The notes beneath the pieces were generated by a model that did no database searches, had not been told where the DNA came from, and saw nothing but the letters and a program-made list of their open reading frames with translations. The translations under genes and the position numbers were made by a program. This document shows positions 35,161 to 44,102 of a stretch of DNA of 52,871 bases, piece after piece. This DNA is from an uncultured Fluviicola sp. (GTDB lineage Bacteria; Bacteroidota; Bacteroidia; Flavobacteriales; Crocinitomicaceae): the NCBI RefSeq assembly GCF_946478805.1, contig NZ_CAMLDC010000031.1, forward strand, positions 1 through 52,871, in the 5' to 3' direction. How positions within the stretch are numbered: the stretch's first letter is position 1; every line of letters begins with the position of its first letter.

Positions 35161-36279
35161 ATGAATTTTATCGTATCAAGTACGAATTTACTGCGTCATC
35201 TTCAAAGCATTAGTGGTGTCTTAAGCACCAGTAATACCTTGCCGATCCTTGACAACTTTTTGTTCAATATTTCAGACAGTCAATTAATTATTTCTGCTTC
35301 TGACCTGGAGACCACCATGCAAACAACTATGGAAGTTGAAGCAACAGATTCGGGCAAAGTGGCGATTCCTGCCAAAATGCTTTTGGACGTGTTGAAAAAC
35401 CTTCCGGACCAGCCATGTACTTTCAAAATCGATGCAGCTTCATTCGGAGTTGAGATCGTTTACGATAACGGTAAGTCTAAAATGGTTGGATTCAATGGTG
35501 AGGAGTTTCCGAAAACACCGGCTATTGAAAACAGTACAAGCATCCGTATTTCAGGCGAAATTATCTCAAGTGCAATCAACAAAACGCTTTTTGCAGCCGG
35601 AAATGATGATTTACGTCCCGTAATGAGCGGTATGTATTGTCAGTTCAGTCCTTCAGATATTACATTCGTAGCGACAGATGCACATAAATTGGTTAGATAC
35701 CGCAGAACAGATGGTCAAGCGACCGGAGGTTCCGCATTCATTCTTCCCAAAAAACCATTGAATTTGTTGAAATCAAATTTGCGTGGTGATGAGGAAGTAT
35801 TGGTCGAATACACTGATTCAAATGCCATTTTCACATTCAACGATATCATTTTGATGTGCCGTTTGATCGATGGGAAATATCCGAATTACGAAGCTGTAAT
35901 ACCAAAGGAAAATCCGAATATCTTGATCGTTGACCGTTTACAATTCTTAGGAGCAATCAAACGTGTATCCATCTTCGCAAACAAGACAACGCACCAGGTA
36001 AAATTGAAGATTGCCGGAAGTGAATTGAACATTTCTGCCGAAGACCTGGATTTTTCAAATGAAGCAAATGAGCGTTTGACATGTAATTATGACGGAACGG
36101 ATATTGAAATTGCTTTCAATAGCAGATTCCTGATGGAGATGTTGAACAATATCGATGCACCGGAAGTTAAAATAGCCATGAGTGAACCGAGCAGAGCCGG
36201 TTTATTAATGCCGAACACTTCTGAAAACGAGCACGAAGACATCTTGATGTTGGTAATGCCCGTTATGATAAACAGGTAA
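35161..36279 (+). CDS. dnaN: DNA polymerase III beta subunit (sliding clamp)
   Basis: The 372-residue beta clamp encircles DNA and tethers the replicase. All three clamp domains are present: residues about 1-120 (SGVLSTSNTLPILDNFLFNI, LETTMQTTMEVEA), 125-245 (FAAGNDDLRPVMSGMYCQF, TDAHKLVRYRR) and 250-372 (IVDRLQFLGAIKRVSIFANK, with MLVMPVMINR at the C-terminus instead of the common MPMRL). Length is normal. It is not near dnaA; it lies after the gldFG operon, an order I recall from other Flavobacteria. A rho-independent terminator follows. Confidence 0.97.
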   Translation: MNFIVSSTNLLRHLQSISGVLSTSNTLPILDNFLFNISDSQLIISASDLETTMQTTMEVEATDSGKVAIPAKMLLDVLKNLPDQPCTFKIDAASFGVEIVYDNGKSKMVGFNGEEFPKTPAIENSTSIRISGEIISSAINKTLFAAGNDDLRPVMSGMYCQFSPSDITFVATDAHKLVRYRRTDGQATGGSAFILPKKPLNLLKSNLRGDEEVLVEYTDSNAIFTFNDIILMCRLIDGKYPNYEAVIPKENPNILIVDRLQFLGAIKRVSIFANKTTHQVKLKIAGSELNISAEDLDFSNEANERLTCNYDGTDIEIAFNSRFLMEMLNNIDAPEVKIAMSEPSRAGLLMPNTSENEHEDILMLVMPVMINR

Positions 36280-36296
36280 CAATCAACTAATTATAC

Positions 36297-36334
36297 CGAA
36301 GCCGTTTGTCAATTGATAAGCGGCTTCTTTTTTT
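36297..36334 (+). terminator. Terminator of dnaN
   Basis: GAAGCCG pairs with CGGCTTC across a 16-base loop, and CTTTTTTT follows. Confidence 0.85.
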
Positions 36335-36375
36335 GGCACGAATTTTATTATCCTCTAATTATAAAATTCAAAGTC

Positions 36376-37122
36376 ATGAAAAAGATTTACTTCACATTCG
36401 CTCTGGTACTTTTTACTTGTACACTCGCACATGCTTCTGAATTGCTTTTGCGAGTTAATAGAAAAGGACTATTTATTGTTAGCGCTTCCAGTCAAACGCA
36501 AACAAACAACTACAACACTTACCAGTTTTACAACTTGTATGGCGGAACAACTCAAGTGAAAGTAGTTGATAAATCAAACGGACAAGTAATTTTCAAAAAC
36601 AACCTGAATATTCCGGAAGGTTATCAACTGGTTGCAGAACTGGATTATTATGGAACATTGACAGTTGTTTCCAATAACCCGATTGCAAATTCTAATAATG
36701 GCGGCTGGAATAGCAATGTCGGGACAATTAACTATGGCAATACCGGGAACGGAAATTATGGCGGTGGTTATCAGAACAATCATTGCGGAACGTATCCGAA
36801 CTACCAGGGAGACGGATATTACAACCAAGGACAAACTGCAAATAACAATAACTATTTCAACCAGTTTTTAGCAAGTTTGAAATCCGAAAGTTTTGACAGC
36901 AATCGTTTACAGAATGCAAAAGTATACGCATCAAAAACGAATCTGTCTGCAAATCAGATCAAGGAAATTGCTGCAACATTCACTTTCGACAGCAATCGCC
37001 TGGACTGGGCAAAAGCAGCATACGCCAGCTGTTATGATAAAGGAAATTATTTCCTATTGAGAGATACTTTTACCTTCTCTTCAAACTATAGTGAGCTACA
37101 GGATTACATCAGTGTACAATAA
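36376..37122 (+). CDS. Secreted DUF4476-type protein
   Basis: The 248-residue protein starts at ATG 36376 with signal peptide MKKIYFTFALVLFTCTLAHA. A beta-rich domain follows to about residue 105 (ELLLRVNRKGLFIVSASSQT), then a Gly/Asn/Tyr-rich linker (about 106-155), then a C-terminal helical DUF4476-like domain (SFDSNRLQNAKVYASKTNLS, TFDSNRLDWAKAAYASCYDK). Upstream in-frame start candidates run through the dnaN terminator and are rejected. Function is unknown. It is a single-gene unit between two hairpins. Confidence 0.8.
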   Translation: MKKIYFTFALVLFTCTLAHASELLLRVNRKGLFIVSASSQTQTNNYNTYQFYNLYGGTTQVKVVDKSNGQVIFKNNLNIPEGYQLVAELDYYGTLTVVSNNPIANSNNGGWNSNVGTINYGNTGNGNYGGGYQNNHCGTYPNYQGDGYYNQGQTANNNNYFNQFLASLKSESFDSNRLQNAKVYASKTNLSANQIKEIAATFTFDSNRLDWAKAAYASCYDKGNYFLLRDTFTFSSNYSELQDYISVQ

Positions 37123-37171
37123 AGCAAACCCCATTTTGATGCATTCATCAAAATAAATCCAATACCAACCC

Positions 37172-37210
37172 GGAATGTCGAATCTATTATAGGTTCGACA
37201 TTCCTATTTT
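37172..37210 (+). terminator. Perfect-stem terminator
   Basis: GGAATGTCGAA (37172-37182) and TTCGACATTCC (37194-37204) form a perfect 11-bp stem with an 11-base loop, followed by TATTTT. Confidence 0.8.
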
Positions 37211-37216
37211 ATGCAG

Positions 37217-37244
37217 TTGAATTGACCAAAATTCACTATCTTTG
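37217..37244 (+). promoter_or_regulatory. Promoter of the paaABCD operon
   Basis: TTG (37217-37219) and TATCTTTG (37237-37244) are spaced by 17 bases. The -7 box is a perfect match and lies 18 bases before the paaA start at 37263. Confidence 0.65.
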
Positions 37245-37262
37245 ACTCTCATAACTAGCTAT

Positions 37263-38210
37263 ATGAAAGAACAAAATTTAGCCGATTTAGAAGCTGCGTT
37301 TAATGAAAAATTGAAGCAAGACATTCGTATTGAGCCGAAAGACTGGATGCCGGATGCTTACCGAAAAACATTAATTCGTCAGATTTCACAGCATGCACAT
37401 TCTGAAATTGTCGGAATGCTTCCGGAAGGAAACTGGATTACGCGCGCCCCGAATCTAAGACGTAAAGCCGTTTTATTGGCTAAAGTTCAGGATGAAGCAG
37501 GGCATGGACAATACCTATACAGCGCAATGGAAACCTTGGGTTTTTCCCGAGAACAAAGTATTGACGATATGCACACCGGCAAAGCAAAATACTCTTCTAT
37601 TTTCAATTACCCTACATTGACTTGGGCCGATATGGGAGCAGTTGGCTGGTTGGTTGACGGAGCGGCAATCATGAACCAGGTTCCTTTATGCAGAACATCT
37701 TATGGTCCGTATGCCCGTGCAATGGTCCGCATCTGTAAGGAAGAATCGTTTCACCAACGCCAGGGATATGAAATCATGTGCACTCTGATGAAAGGATCCG
37801 AAGATCAAAAAGCGATGGCACAAGACGCCCTGAATCGTTTTTGGTGGCCGGCATTGATGATGTTCGGGCCAAGTGACGCCGAATCAACGCATACACAACA
37901 ATCCATTGATTGGAAAATCAAAAGACATACGAATGATGAATTGCGTCAAATGTTTGTTGATGCATCCGTACCTCAAGCACAATTGATCGGGCTGACTATT
38001 CCGGATTCCGATCTGAAGTGGAACGAAGAACGAGGTCATTATGATTTTGGAGCAATTGATTGGGAAGAATTCAAACAGGTGGTTAGTGGAAACGGCCCGT
38101 GTAATGCAGAACGAATTGCAACCCGATTGAAAGCAAAAGAAGAAGGTATGTGGGTTCGGGAAGCAGCAATGGCACATGCCGAAAAGAAAAAAATGAGAAA
38201 AGCATCTTAA
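37263..38210 (+). CDS. paaA: Phenylacetyl-CoA epoxidase, catalytic subunit PaaA
   Basis: The 315-residue ferritin-like subunit carries the di-iron centre that epoxidises the ring of phenylacetyl-CoA. Probable iron ligands lie in HAHSEIVG (about residue 48), [10 protein letters not shown] (Glu78, His81) and [15 protein letters not shown] 37263 is chosen because the upstream in-frame codon overlaps the -7 box. Length is normal. It begins the paaABCD operon; the reductase gene paaE is not adjacent but lies about 11 kb downstream. Confidence 0.97.
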   Translation: MKEQNLADLEAAFNEKLKQDIRIEPKDWMPDAYRKTLIRQISQHAHSEIVGMLPEGNWITRAPNLRRKAVLLAKVQDEAGHGQYLYSAMETLGFSREQSIDDMHTGKAKYSSIFNYPTLTWADMGAVGWLVDGAAIMNQVPLCRTSYGPYARAMVRICKEESFHQRQGYEIMCTLMKGSEDQKAMAQDALNRFWWPALMMFGPSDAESTHTQQSIDWKIKRHTNDELRQMFVDASVPQAQLIGLTIPDSDLKWNEERGHYDFGAIDWEEFKQVVSGNGPCNAERIATRLKAKEEGMWVREAAMAHAEKKKMRKAS

Positions 38211-38223
38211 ATATTATAAAGAA

Positions 38224-38511
38224 ATGGCAGGAAAAGATTGGCCTTTATGGGAAGTTTTCATTCGAAGTAAAGTAGGTTTAAACCACAAGCACGTTGGGAG
38301 TATTCACGCCGCAGATGCTGAAATGGCTGTAGAAAATGCGCGCGATGTTTACACCAGACGCAGTGAAGGGATTTCAATCTGGGTTGTTGAATCTTCCCAG
38401 GTATTCGCCTCAGATCCGGCAGATTCAGACGCATTATTCGAACCGGCAGACAGTAAAATTTACCGTCATCCGACTTTCTATGAGGTTCCTGATGGTGTAG
38501 GACATATGTAG
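38224..38511 (+). CDS. paaB: Phenylacetyl-CoA epoxidase subunit PaaB
   Basis: The 95-residue small subunit is of usual length and has the typical start (DWPLWEVFIRSKVGLNHKHVG) and middle (HAADAEMAVENARDVYTRRSEGISIWVVES). PaaB bridges the PaaA-PaaC units and is needed for a productive complex. It lies 13 bases after paaA. An AGAC-type palindrome separates it from paaC, an unusual interruption of a tight operon. Confidence 0.96.
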   Translation: MAGKDWPLWEVFIRSKVGLNHKHVGSIHAADAEMAVENARDVYTRRSEGISIWVVESSQVFASDPADSDALFEPADSKIYRHPTFYEVPDGVGHM

Positions 38512-38514
38512 TAT

Positions 38515-38590
38515 TTAGACATAAGACTGCAGACAGAAGACTATAGACTTAGTTTTGTCTTTCGTCTCAAGTCTTCTGTCTTTAGTCTTA
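38515..38590. repeat. Word-repeat palindrome, AGAC type, inside the paa operon
   Basis: The left arm (38515-38549) carries TTAGACATAAGACTGCAGAC, then AGAAGACT and ATAGACT. The right arm (38553-38590) carries TTTTGTCTTTCGTCTCAAGTC and TTCTGTCTTTAGTCTTA. It shares its words with 27907-27997. It could attenuate or protect the transcript between paaB and paaC; there is only a short A run after it. Confidence 0.75.
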
Positions 38591-38595
38591 AAAAA

Positions 38596-39348
38596 ATGAA
38601 AAACAACTTATTTACATACACATTACGCATAGCTGACGATAGCTTGATCTTGGGTCAGAGACTTGCGGAATGGTGCGGTCATGGACCGATCATTGAAGAA
38701 GATATTGCTTTATCCAACATTGCATTGGACCTGATCGGGCAAGCTACAAATCTATTGGAATACGCCGCAACGGTTGAAAACAAAGGTCGAAGTGCTGATG
38801 ATTTGGCCTTCTTGCGATTTGAAAATCAGTATTTCAACACCCAACTGGTAGAGCAAAAAAATGGTGATTTTGCCGTTACGATGATTCGTCAATGGATCTT
38901 TGATACCTTCAGACTTCCGTTTTACGAGGCGTTACAACATTCTTCCGACAGCCAGCTTGCAGCAATTGCAGAGAAATCTTTAAAGGAGACCAAATACCAC
39001 TGGAAACACTCTTCCGAATGGATCATTCGTATGGGAGACGGAACAGAGGAGTCAAATAAACGTGTCAATGATGCATTGATCTTACTTTGGAAATTTTCCG
39101 ATGAATTGTTCTTTATGGATGATGTCGATCAGGATTTGATCGCACAAGGAATTGCAATTGATTTGGAGACACTCCGTCCGATTTTTAATGAGCGGATTCA
39201 ATTGGTATTACAACAAGCTACGCTTCAATTACCTGATTCCAAATGGAAATTGAATGGTGGAAGATTGGGAAGACATACGGAGCATTTTGGGCATTTAATT
39301 GCAGAAATGCAGTACATGCAACGCGCCTACCCAAATATGGAATGGTAG
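38596..39348 (+). CDS. paaC: Phenylacetyl-CoA epoxidase structural subunit PaaC
   Basis: The 250-residue ferritin-like subunit pairs with PaaA and lacks a working di-iron site in known enzymes. It shows the family pattern (DDSLILGQRLAEWCGHGPIIEEDIALSNIALDLIGQA, split here by position 16-52, and QWIFDTFRLPFYEAL). Length is normal. paaD begins inside its last codons (7-base overlap), showing translational coupling. Confidence 0.96.
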   Translation: MKNNLFTYTLRIADDSLILGQRLAEWCGHGPIIEEDIALSNIALDLIGQATNLLEYAATVENKGRSADDLAFLRFENQYFNTQLVEQKNGDFAVTMIRQWIFDTFRLPFYEALQHSSDSQLAAIAEKSLKETKYHWKHSSEWIIRMGDGTEESNKRVNDALILLWKFSDELFFMDDVDQDLIAQGIAIDLETLRPIFNERIQLVLQQATLQLPDSKWKLNGGRLGRHTEHFGHLIAEMQYMQRAYPNMEW

Positions 39349-39830
39349 ACGAAGCTACCATATGGCATTACCTGGAAGATGTACCGGATCCTGAAGTTCC
39401 TGTACTTTCAGTTATTGACTTAGGAATTGTTCGAGGGGTAAAAGTAATTTCAGGCAAAGAAGTGGAAATAACGATCACTCCTACTTATTCCGGCTGCCCG
39501 GCCATGAATTACATTGAAAAAAATATCCGGGAAATTCTTACGGAAAAAGGCATAGAAACAATTCATATTCAAACTGTACTTTCTCCTGCGTGGACCACGG
39601 ATTGGATGAGTGAAGCGGGTAAAGAAAAACTCCTGGCATATGGAATTGCCCCACCCGTAAATGAAGTCGATAAACTGGTTTTATTTGGTGATTCACCGAT
39701 TGTAAAGTGTCCGCAATGTCATTCAGAAAACACCAAAATGCTCAGTCAATTCGGTAGTACAGCCTGTAAAGCCCTGTATCAGTGCAATGACTGTCTGGAA
39801 CCTTTTGACTATTTCAAGTGCCTGAGATAA
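39342..39830 (+). CDS. paaD: Phenylacetyl-CoA epoxidase maturation factor PaaD
   Basis: The 162-residue protein is of the MIP18/SufT-like DUF59 family (YLEDVPDPEVPVLSVIDLGI, TPTYSGCPAM, VLSPAWTTDWMSEAGKEKL). It has a C-terminal zinc-type tail with CPQCHSENT and CNDCLEPF. PaaD is thought to help assemble the Fe-S cluster of PaaE or the di-iron centre. ATG 39342 overlaps the paaC stop by 7 bases; a longer upstream frame lies inside paaC and is not used. It ends the paaABCD group. Confidence 0.95.
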   Translation: MVDEATIWHYLEDVPDPEVPVLSVIDLGIVRGVKVISGKEVEITITPTYSGCPAMNYIEKNIREILTEKGIETIHIQTVLSPAWTTDWMSEAGKEKLLAYGIAPPVNEVDKLVLFGDSPIVKCPQCHSENTKMLSQFGSTACKALYQCNDCLEPFDYFKCLR

Positions 39831-39935
39831 GTTGCAAAATTAAATGGTTTTAACCAATGTGTTATTTGTAGGTTACGCTTCGTGATTTACAATATTCAAC
39901 TAGTACATTATCAAAAATTTATTAGCATAAATGCA

Positions 39936-39943
39936 TATCTTTG
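39936..39943 (+). promoter_or_regulatory. -7 box of the gliding-adhesin operon
   Basis: TATCTTTG matches the consensus. It lies 32 bases before ATG 39975 of a short ORF and 169 bases before the adhesin start at 40112. Confidence 0.5.
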
Positions 39944-39974
39944 CCGCGATCGATTTTTAATCGACTACACATTT

Positions 39975-40115
39975 ATGGAAATGGACATTACCAATATGCA
40001 AGTTATTGATTTGCTGTCGAGTGAGTTATCACATGACGACATATCAATCAATGCAAATCGTTCGACCACTAAAAACGCACATTCATATTTCGGATTTAAT
40101 TTTTTCATGTTATGA
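39975..40115 (+). CDS. Possible 46-residue leader peptide overlapping the adhesin start
   Basis: From ATG 39975 a 46-codon frame (MEMDITNMQVIDLLSSELSH, end FGFNFFML) runs to a TGA that overlaps the adhesin ATG as ATGA. The promoter-like box lies 32 bases upstream, so this could be a translated leader coupled to the 1329-residue adhesin. No similar peptide is known to me, and chance openness over 46 codons cannot be excluded. Confidence 0.35.
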   Translation: MEMDITNMQVIDLLSSELSHDDISINANRSTTKNAHSYFGFNFFML

Positions 40116-43100
40116 TAAGATTGAGTTGGTTATTGTCACTTTTTTGTTTGTTAGCGGTTAATTCCCTTTTTGCTCAAATCCCGGTATCACCTCCTGCAGG
40201 AACAGTTCTTACAACTAATCCTGCAACCCCGTTCGCTTATGCTTTAAGCGGAGGACAAACCTACACTTATACAAACCCTTCCTGGCCTGTATTTAACACC
40301 AATTGTTATGCCCTTGCACTGAATGACACGTTGTTCAATGCAATAAACGGTTTCAATCCGACACCGTCAGGAGGTAGTTGCAGTGGAATGTCAAATTTGG
40401 TATACAATTCCGGAAGTTCAAATTTAGCTGCCGGAATTATTGTCTATAATGGAACTACGAGTTATCGTTATCGGAATATCTCCAGTGCTTTCGTTGTGAA
40501 CAACGCGGTTCAAGTCCGTGCTACAATCATATTCTCTAACCCTGTAACGTATTATCCAAATAACACTTTTGTTGTTCCTGTAACGGGAAATTTCAGTTAT
40601 CATGTGATTTACGAATCCTTTTCCCCCACTGATGCACAATACACGAGCGGTTCAGGGAATGCATGGATTCCATCTAAGACCTTGTTCAATAACATGATCA
40701 CAGATCCGAATAACTCCATTTGTGTCAATTTTACTCCTGGTAATTTCACACTGAATACTGTAAGCGCAAGTACTGCACCAAGTGGAATCATTTGTCAAGG
40801 TGGAAATATTCAATTGACAGGTGGTGGAACTGGAAATAATCTCACATTCAATTGGACCGGACCGAACTCTTTTACTAGCACGAGCTCAAATGTTATGATA
40901 AACAATGCGAGCTCAAGTAATTCCGGAACTTATTCCTTGACTGTTACAGATGACATCGGGTGTTCAAATACAGCTCAATCTGCCATAACAGTCCAACAAA
41001 GCCCTACCGCAACTGCCGGAGGAACTTCTGTGATATGTGTCAACAGTACAGCAACAGTAAGTGGTGCCTCCTCGTCAAATGGAACTATCTCCTGGACTCA
41101 CAACGGAAGCGGATCACTGGCAAACGGCAATACATTAACTCCTACTTATACACCCGCAATCTCCGATGCCGGAAATACCGTTGTCTTAACATTGACTACC
41201 ACCAGTAACAATTCGTGTGCACCGGCAACTTCTCAAGCGGTTTACAATGTTATTGTACATGGAAACCCAATCGCATTGGATGGAGTTACGAGTTCCATTT
41301 GTTCCACAAGCAGCTTTACAGTTACTACAGCAATCGCCCAATTTGGAACAATCAACTGGACTCATAACGGAGCCGGAACATTGACAAATGCCAATACTGC
41401 TTCACCAACTTATACACCAAGTCCATTAGATAATGGAAACACAGTTGTCTTAACACTTACCGTGACAAGCAATAACACTTGTGCACCGGGAATCGCTCAA
41501 TCTTTTCATATAATAAACATCACCCCACTTCCACAAGCTGTTTCAGGTGGAACTGCGGTAATTTGTCAAAACAGTTCATTGACGGTTTCGGGAGCTACTG
41601 CAAACTACGGAACAATCAGTTGGAGTCATAACGGAACAGGAACATTAGCTAATCCAACTGCAATTAACCCGACTTATACTCCAAGTGCAGGCGATCTGGG
41701 GAATATCGTAACACTTACAATGACGGTTTCAAGCAATAATGCATGTGCACCGGCAACTTCAAGTGCCGATTTTTCGATTACCGTTCAAGGTTTGCCGACA
41801 GCAACCGTTTCTGGATCTGCTACCATTTGTTCTTCTTCCTCAGTAACTGTTGCAGGAGTAACCGCTTCAGGCGGAACGATTTCCTGGACACATAATGGAA
41901 ATGGTATTCTTACCAATCAGACAAGTTTAACACCTACTTATACACCTAGTGTATTGGATGCAGGGAATGCCGTATCATTAACCATAACTGTTTCGAGTAA
42001 TAATTCATGTGCACCATCATCAGTAGCGGCGATTTACACGGTGAATGTCAATCATTTACCGACAGCGATAGCCGGTAACAATGTAACAATTTGCGAAAGC
42101 AGTCCTTATCTTGTGACAGGAGCCTCGTTCAATTACGGAACGGCTAACTGGACCCACAATGGTTCAGGAACTCTCACCAATGGAAATACCAATGCCCCGA
42201 TTTATACCCCAAGTCCGGCAGACGCAGGGAATGCTGTCACTTTAATCTTGAATGTTACGAGTAACAACGCCTGTAATCCCAATGTTGCAAGCAATCAGGT
42301 CATTCTGACCATTCAGCACCCGCCCGTTGCATTGGCAGGTGGAAGCACCACTGTTTGTGTTACATCTACAGCACCTGTAACCGGAGCTACAGCAACTTAC
42401 GGAACAATCAACTGGACACACAATGGTGGTGGCTCTTTAACGAATCAAACAACTTTAGGTCCGGTTTACCACCCTGTTAGTTCCGATATTGGAAATCCAA
42501 TTATCCTGACCTTAACTGTAACGAGCACAAATAGTTGCGCCCCACAAACTGCATCAGCCACGTATACTGTGAATATTGATCCGCTTCCATCAGCTCTGGC
42601 CGGAGGTTCTGCAACAATTTGTGCAAACGGGAGTGGAACTGTTTCAGGTGCGACTGCAACAAATGGGAGTATCAATTGGACAGGAAATGGGTTGGGAACA
42701 ATTTCAGACCCAACAACAACTACTCCAACTTATTTTCCGACTTCTGCCGAAATTGGAAACACCGTAACTCTGACGATGGAAGTGTCCAGTAACAATACCT
42801 GCATTCCTAACAGCAGTTTTGCATCTTATACTTTTATTATTGACGGTCCTCCTTCCATTCAAATAACAGATCCGATGGACACCCTTTGCCCCGGAGCTAC
42901 CAAACTAGTCCAGGGTGTAACGACAGCATATGGAACTTCTTCCTGGACCCACAACGGTACGGGAACCCTTATCAATGTAAATACCAATTCTCCAACCTAT
43001 ACAGCAGGTCCCGGAGATTTAGGAAATACCGTTACTTTAACATTAACAGTTAGCAGCAACAATGGATGCGCTCCTCAAGCTACTGTATCAACCGTTCAGG

Positions 43101-44101
43101 TTTATGTCAAGGCAAGCGCCAACATACCAAATATCAACCTGGTCAATCTTGTTAATGTACGCTGTTATGGTGATCATACAGGAAGTGTTATCTTGAATAT
43201 CACAGGGGGTGCATCGCCCTACTCTTATCATTGGAGTTCCGGATCTGTCAATCAAAACCTGACGAATGCAGGAGAAGGTGTTTATTATGTCGATATTACA
43301 GATAACCATGGTTGTCTTGCCACGGATACGTTTAAGATCAACCAACCGACCCAATTAATTAGTTCGCCAATTGTTGTCCCCGTAGATTGTGCCGGAATAA
43401 ACGAATCAAGTATCAGCGTTTCTGCATCAGGAGGTGTTGGTCCCTATTCTTATTCCTGGCGTGATTTGGATATCGACGGACAAATTGTTTCCGGAATTCC
43501 AGCCGGGAATTACAAGGTGACAATTACAGACGCAAATGGATGCAGGTTGACCGAAATTATCCCTTTGAGTACGAATGGTTCCTTAATTGTTGAAGCAACA
43601 CCGGATGTGATGAATGTCAATATCGGAACAGAAATTCCATTTACGGTGACCGGAGCGACAAATTATGACTGGACCCCGAACCAATATCTATCATGCAATA
43701 ATTGTGATGCTCCTGTTTGTATTCCTTCCACATCCAATAATTATATTGTTGTAGGATCCGATCCAAACGGATGTACAGGTAGTGATACTGTCATTGTCAA
43801 TGTATATGTTGATTGTCATAATCTATCACTTCCAAACATTTTTTCGCCAAACAATAGCGGACCTGAAGCCAATAACACCTTTGGTTTATTGGGAACTTTG
43901 CCTTGTCTTGAAACTTACCAGCTTTTAATCTTTAATCGTTGGGGAGAACAGGTTTTCGAAACACAATCTACTGATCTTCAATGGGACGGGACATTTAAAG
44001 GTAAGCCCCAAAATTCAGGTGTCTATTTCTATCGTTTGGACATGAAACTCGTCAATGGAGAGGAAACGAAAAAATCCGGCAACCTTACTTTAGTCAGATA
44101 A
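40112..44101 (+). CDS. 1329-residue gliding-type surface adhesin with eight Ig-like repeats
   Basis: A signal peptide (MIRLSWLLSLFCLLAVNSLFA) is followed by an N-terminal beta-rich part and an Ig/PKD-like segment. Then come eight units of about 88 residues marked by TISWTHNG and P.YTPS..D.GN.V.LTLTVSSNN.CAP. Two SprB-type repeats follow (VRCYGDHTGSVILNITGGAS, YYVDITDNHGC; then CAGINESSISVSASGGVGPY). The end is a type B gliding C-terminal domain (LPNIFSPNNSGPEANNTFGL, IFNRWGEQVFET, WDGTFKGKPQ). It is exported by the type IX system and probably held by the PorP/SprF protein encoded 1 base downstream, as with SprB-SprF pairs. Adhesion or gliding is inferred. Confidence 0.92.
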   Translation: MIRLSWLLSLFCLLAVNSLFAQIPVSPPAGTVLTTNPATPFAYALSGGQTYTYTNPSWPVFNTNCYALALNDTLFNAINGFNPTPSGGSCSGMSNLVYNSGSSNLAAGIIVYNGTTSYRYRNISSAFVVNNAVQVRATIIFSNPVTYYPNNTFVVPVTGNFSYHVIYESFSPTDAQYTSGSGNAWIPSKTLFNNMITDPNNSICVNFTPGNFTLNTVSASTAPSGIICQGGNIQLTGGGTGNNLTFNWTGPNSFTSTSSNVMINNASSSNSGTYSLTVTDDIGCSNTAQSAITVQQSPTATAGGTSVICVNSTATVSGASSSNGTISWTHNGSGSLANGNTLTPTYTPAISDAGNTVVLTLTTTSNNSCAPATSQAVYNVIVHGNPIALDGVTSSICSTSSFTVTTAIAQFGTINWTHNGAGTLTNANTASPTYTPSPLDNGNTVVLTLTVTSNNTCAPGIAQSFHIINITPLPQAVSGGTAVICQNSSLTVSGATANYGTISWSHNGTGTLANPTAINPTYTPSAGDLGNIVTLTMTVSSNNACAPATSSADFSITVQGLPTATVSGSATICSSSSVTVAGVTASGGTISWTHNGNGILTNQTSLTPTYTPSVLDAGNAVSLTITVSSNNSCAPSSVAAIYTVNVNHLPTAIAGNNVTICESSPYLVTGASFNYGTANWTHNGSGTLTNGNTNAPIYTPSPADAGNAVTLILNVTSNNACNPNVASNQVILTIQHPPVALAGGSTTVCVTSTAPVTGATATYGTINWTHNGGGSLTNQTTLGPVYHPVSSDIGNPIILTLTVTSTNSCAPQTASATYTVNIDPLPSALAGGSATICANGSGTVSGATATNGSINWTGNGLGTISDPTTTTPTYFPTSAEIGNTVTLTMEVSSNNTCIPNSSFASYTFIIDGPPSIQITDPMDTLCPGATKLVQGVTTAYGTSSWTHNGTGTLINVNTNSPTYTAGPGDLGNTVTLTLTVSSNNGCAPQATVSTVQVYVKASANIPNINLVNLVNVRCYGDHTGSVILNITGGASPYSYHWSSGSVNQNLTNAGEGVYYVDITDNHGCLATDTFKINQPTQLISSPIVVPVDCAGINESSISVSASGGVGPYSYSWRDLDIDGQIVSGIPAGNYKVTITDANGCRLTEIIPLSTNGSLIVEATPDVMNVNIGTEIPFTVTGATNYDWTPNQYLSCNNCDAPVCIPSTSNNYIVVGSDPNGCTGSDTVIVNVYVDCHNLSLPNIFSPNNSGPEANNTFGLLGTLPCLETYQLLIFNRWGEQVFETQSTDLQWDGTFKGKPQNSGVYFYRLDMKLVNGEETKKSGNLTLVR
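41009..43123 (+). repeat. Eight tandem 264-bp repeats inside the adhesin gene
   Basis: The GGAACNATC-type core recurs at 41081, 41345, 41609, 41873, 42137, 42401 and 42665, exactly 264 bases apart, then at 42932 (267 bases). Units are well diverged in DNA, unlike the first two units of the 270-bp array at the window start, so this array looks older. Confidence 0.9.
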
Positions 44102-44102
44102 T

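Noticed and set aside
39882..39974. Longer 77-codon version of the leader ORF
   Set aside because: Its first codon lies upstream of the -7 box, so it would not be transcribed from that promoter.
41009..43123. Direct repeats as CRISPR or insertion-sequence array
   Set aside because: Units are in-frame protein repeats of 88 residues inside one open gene.
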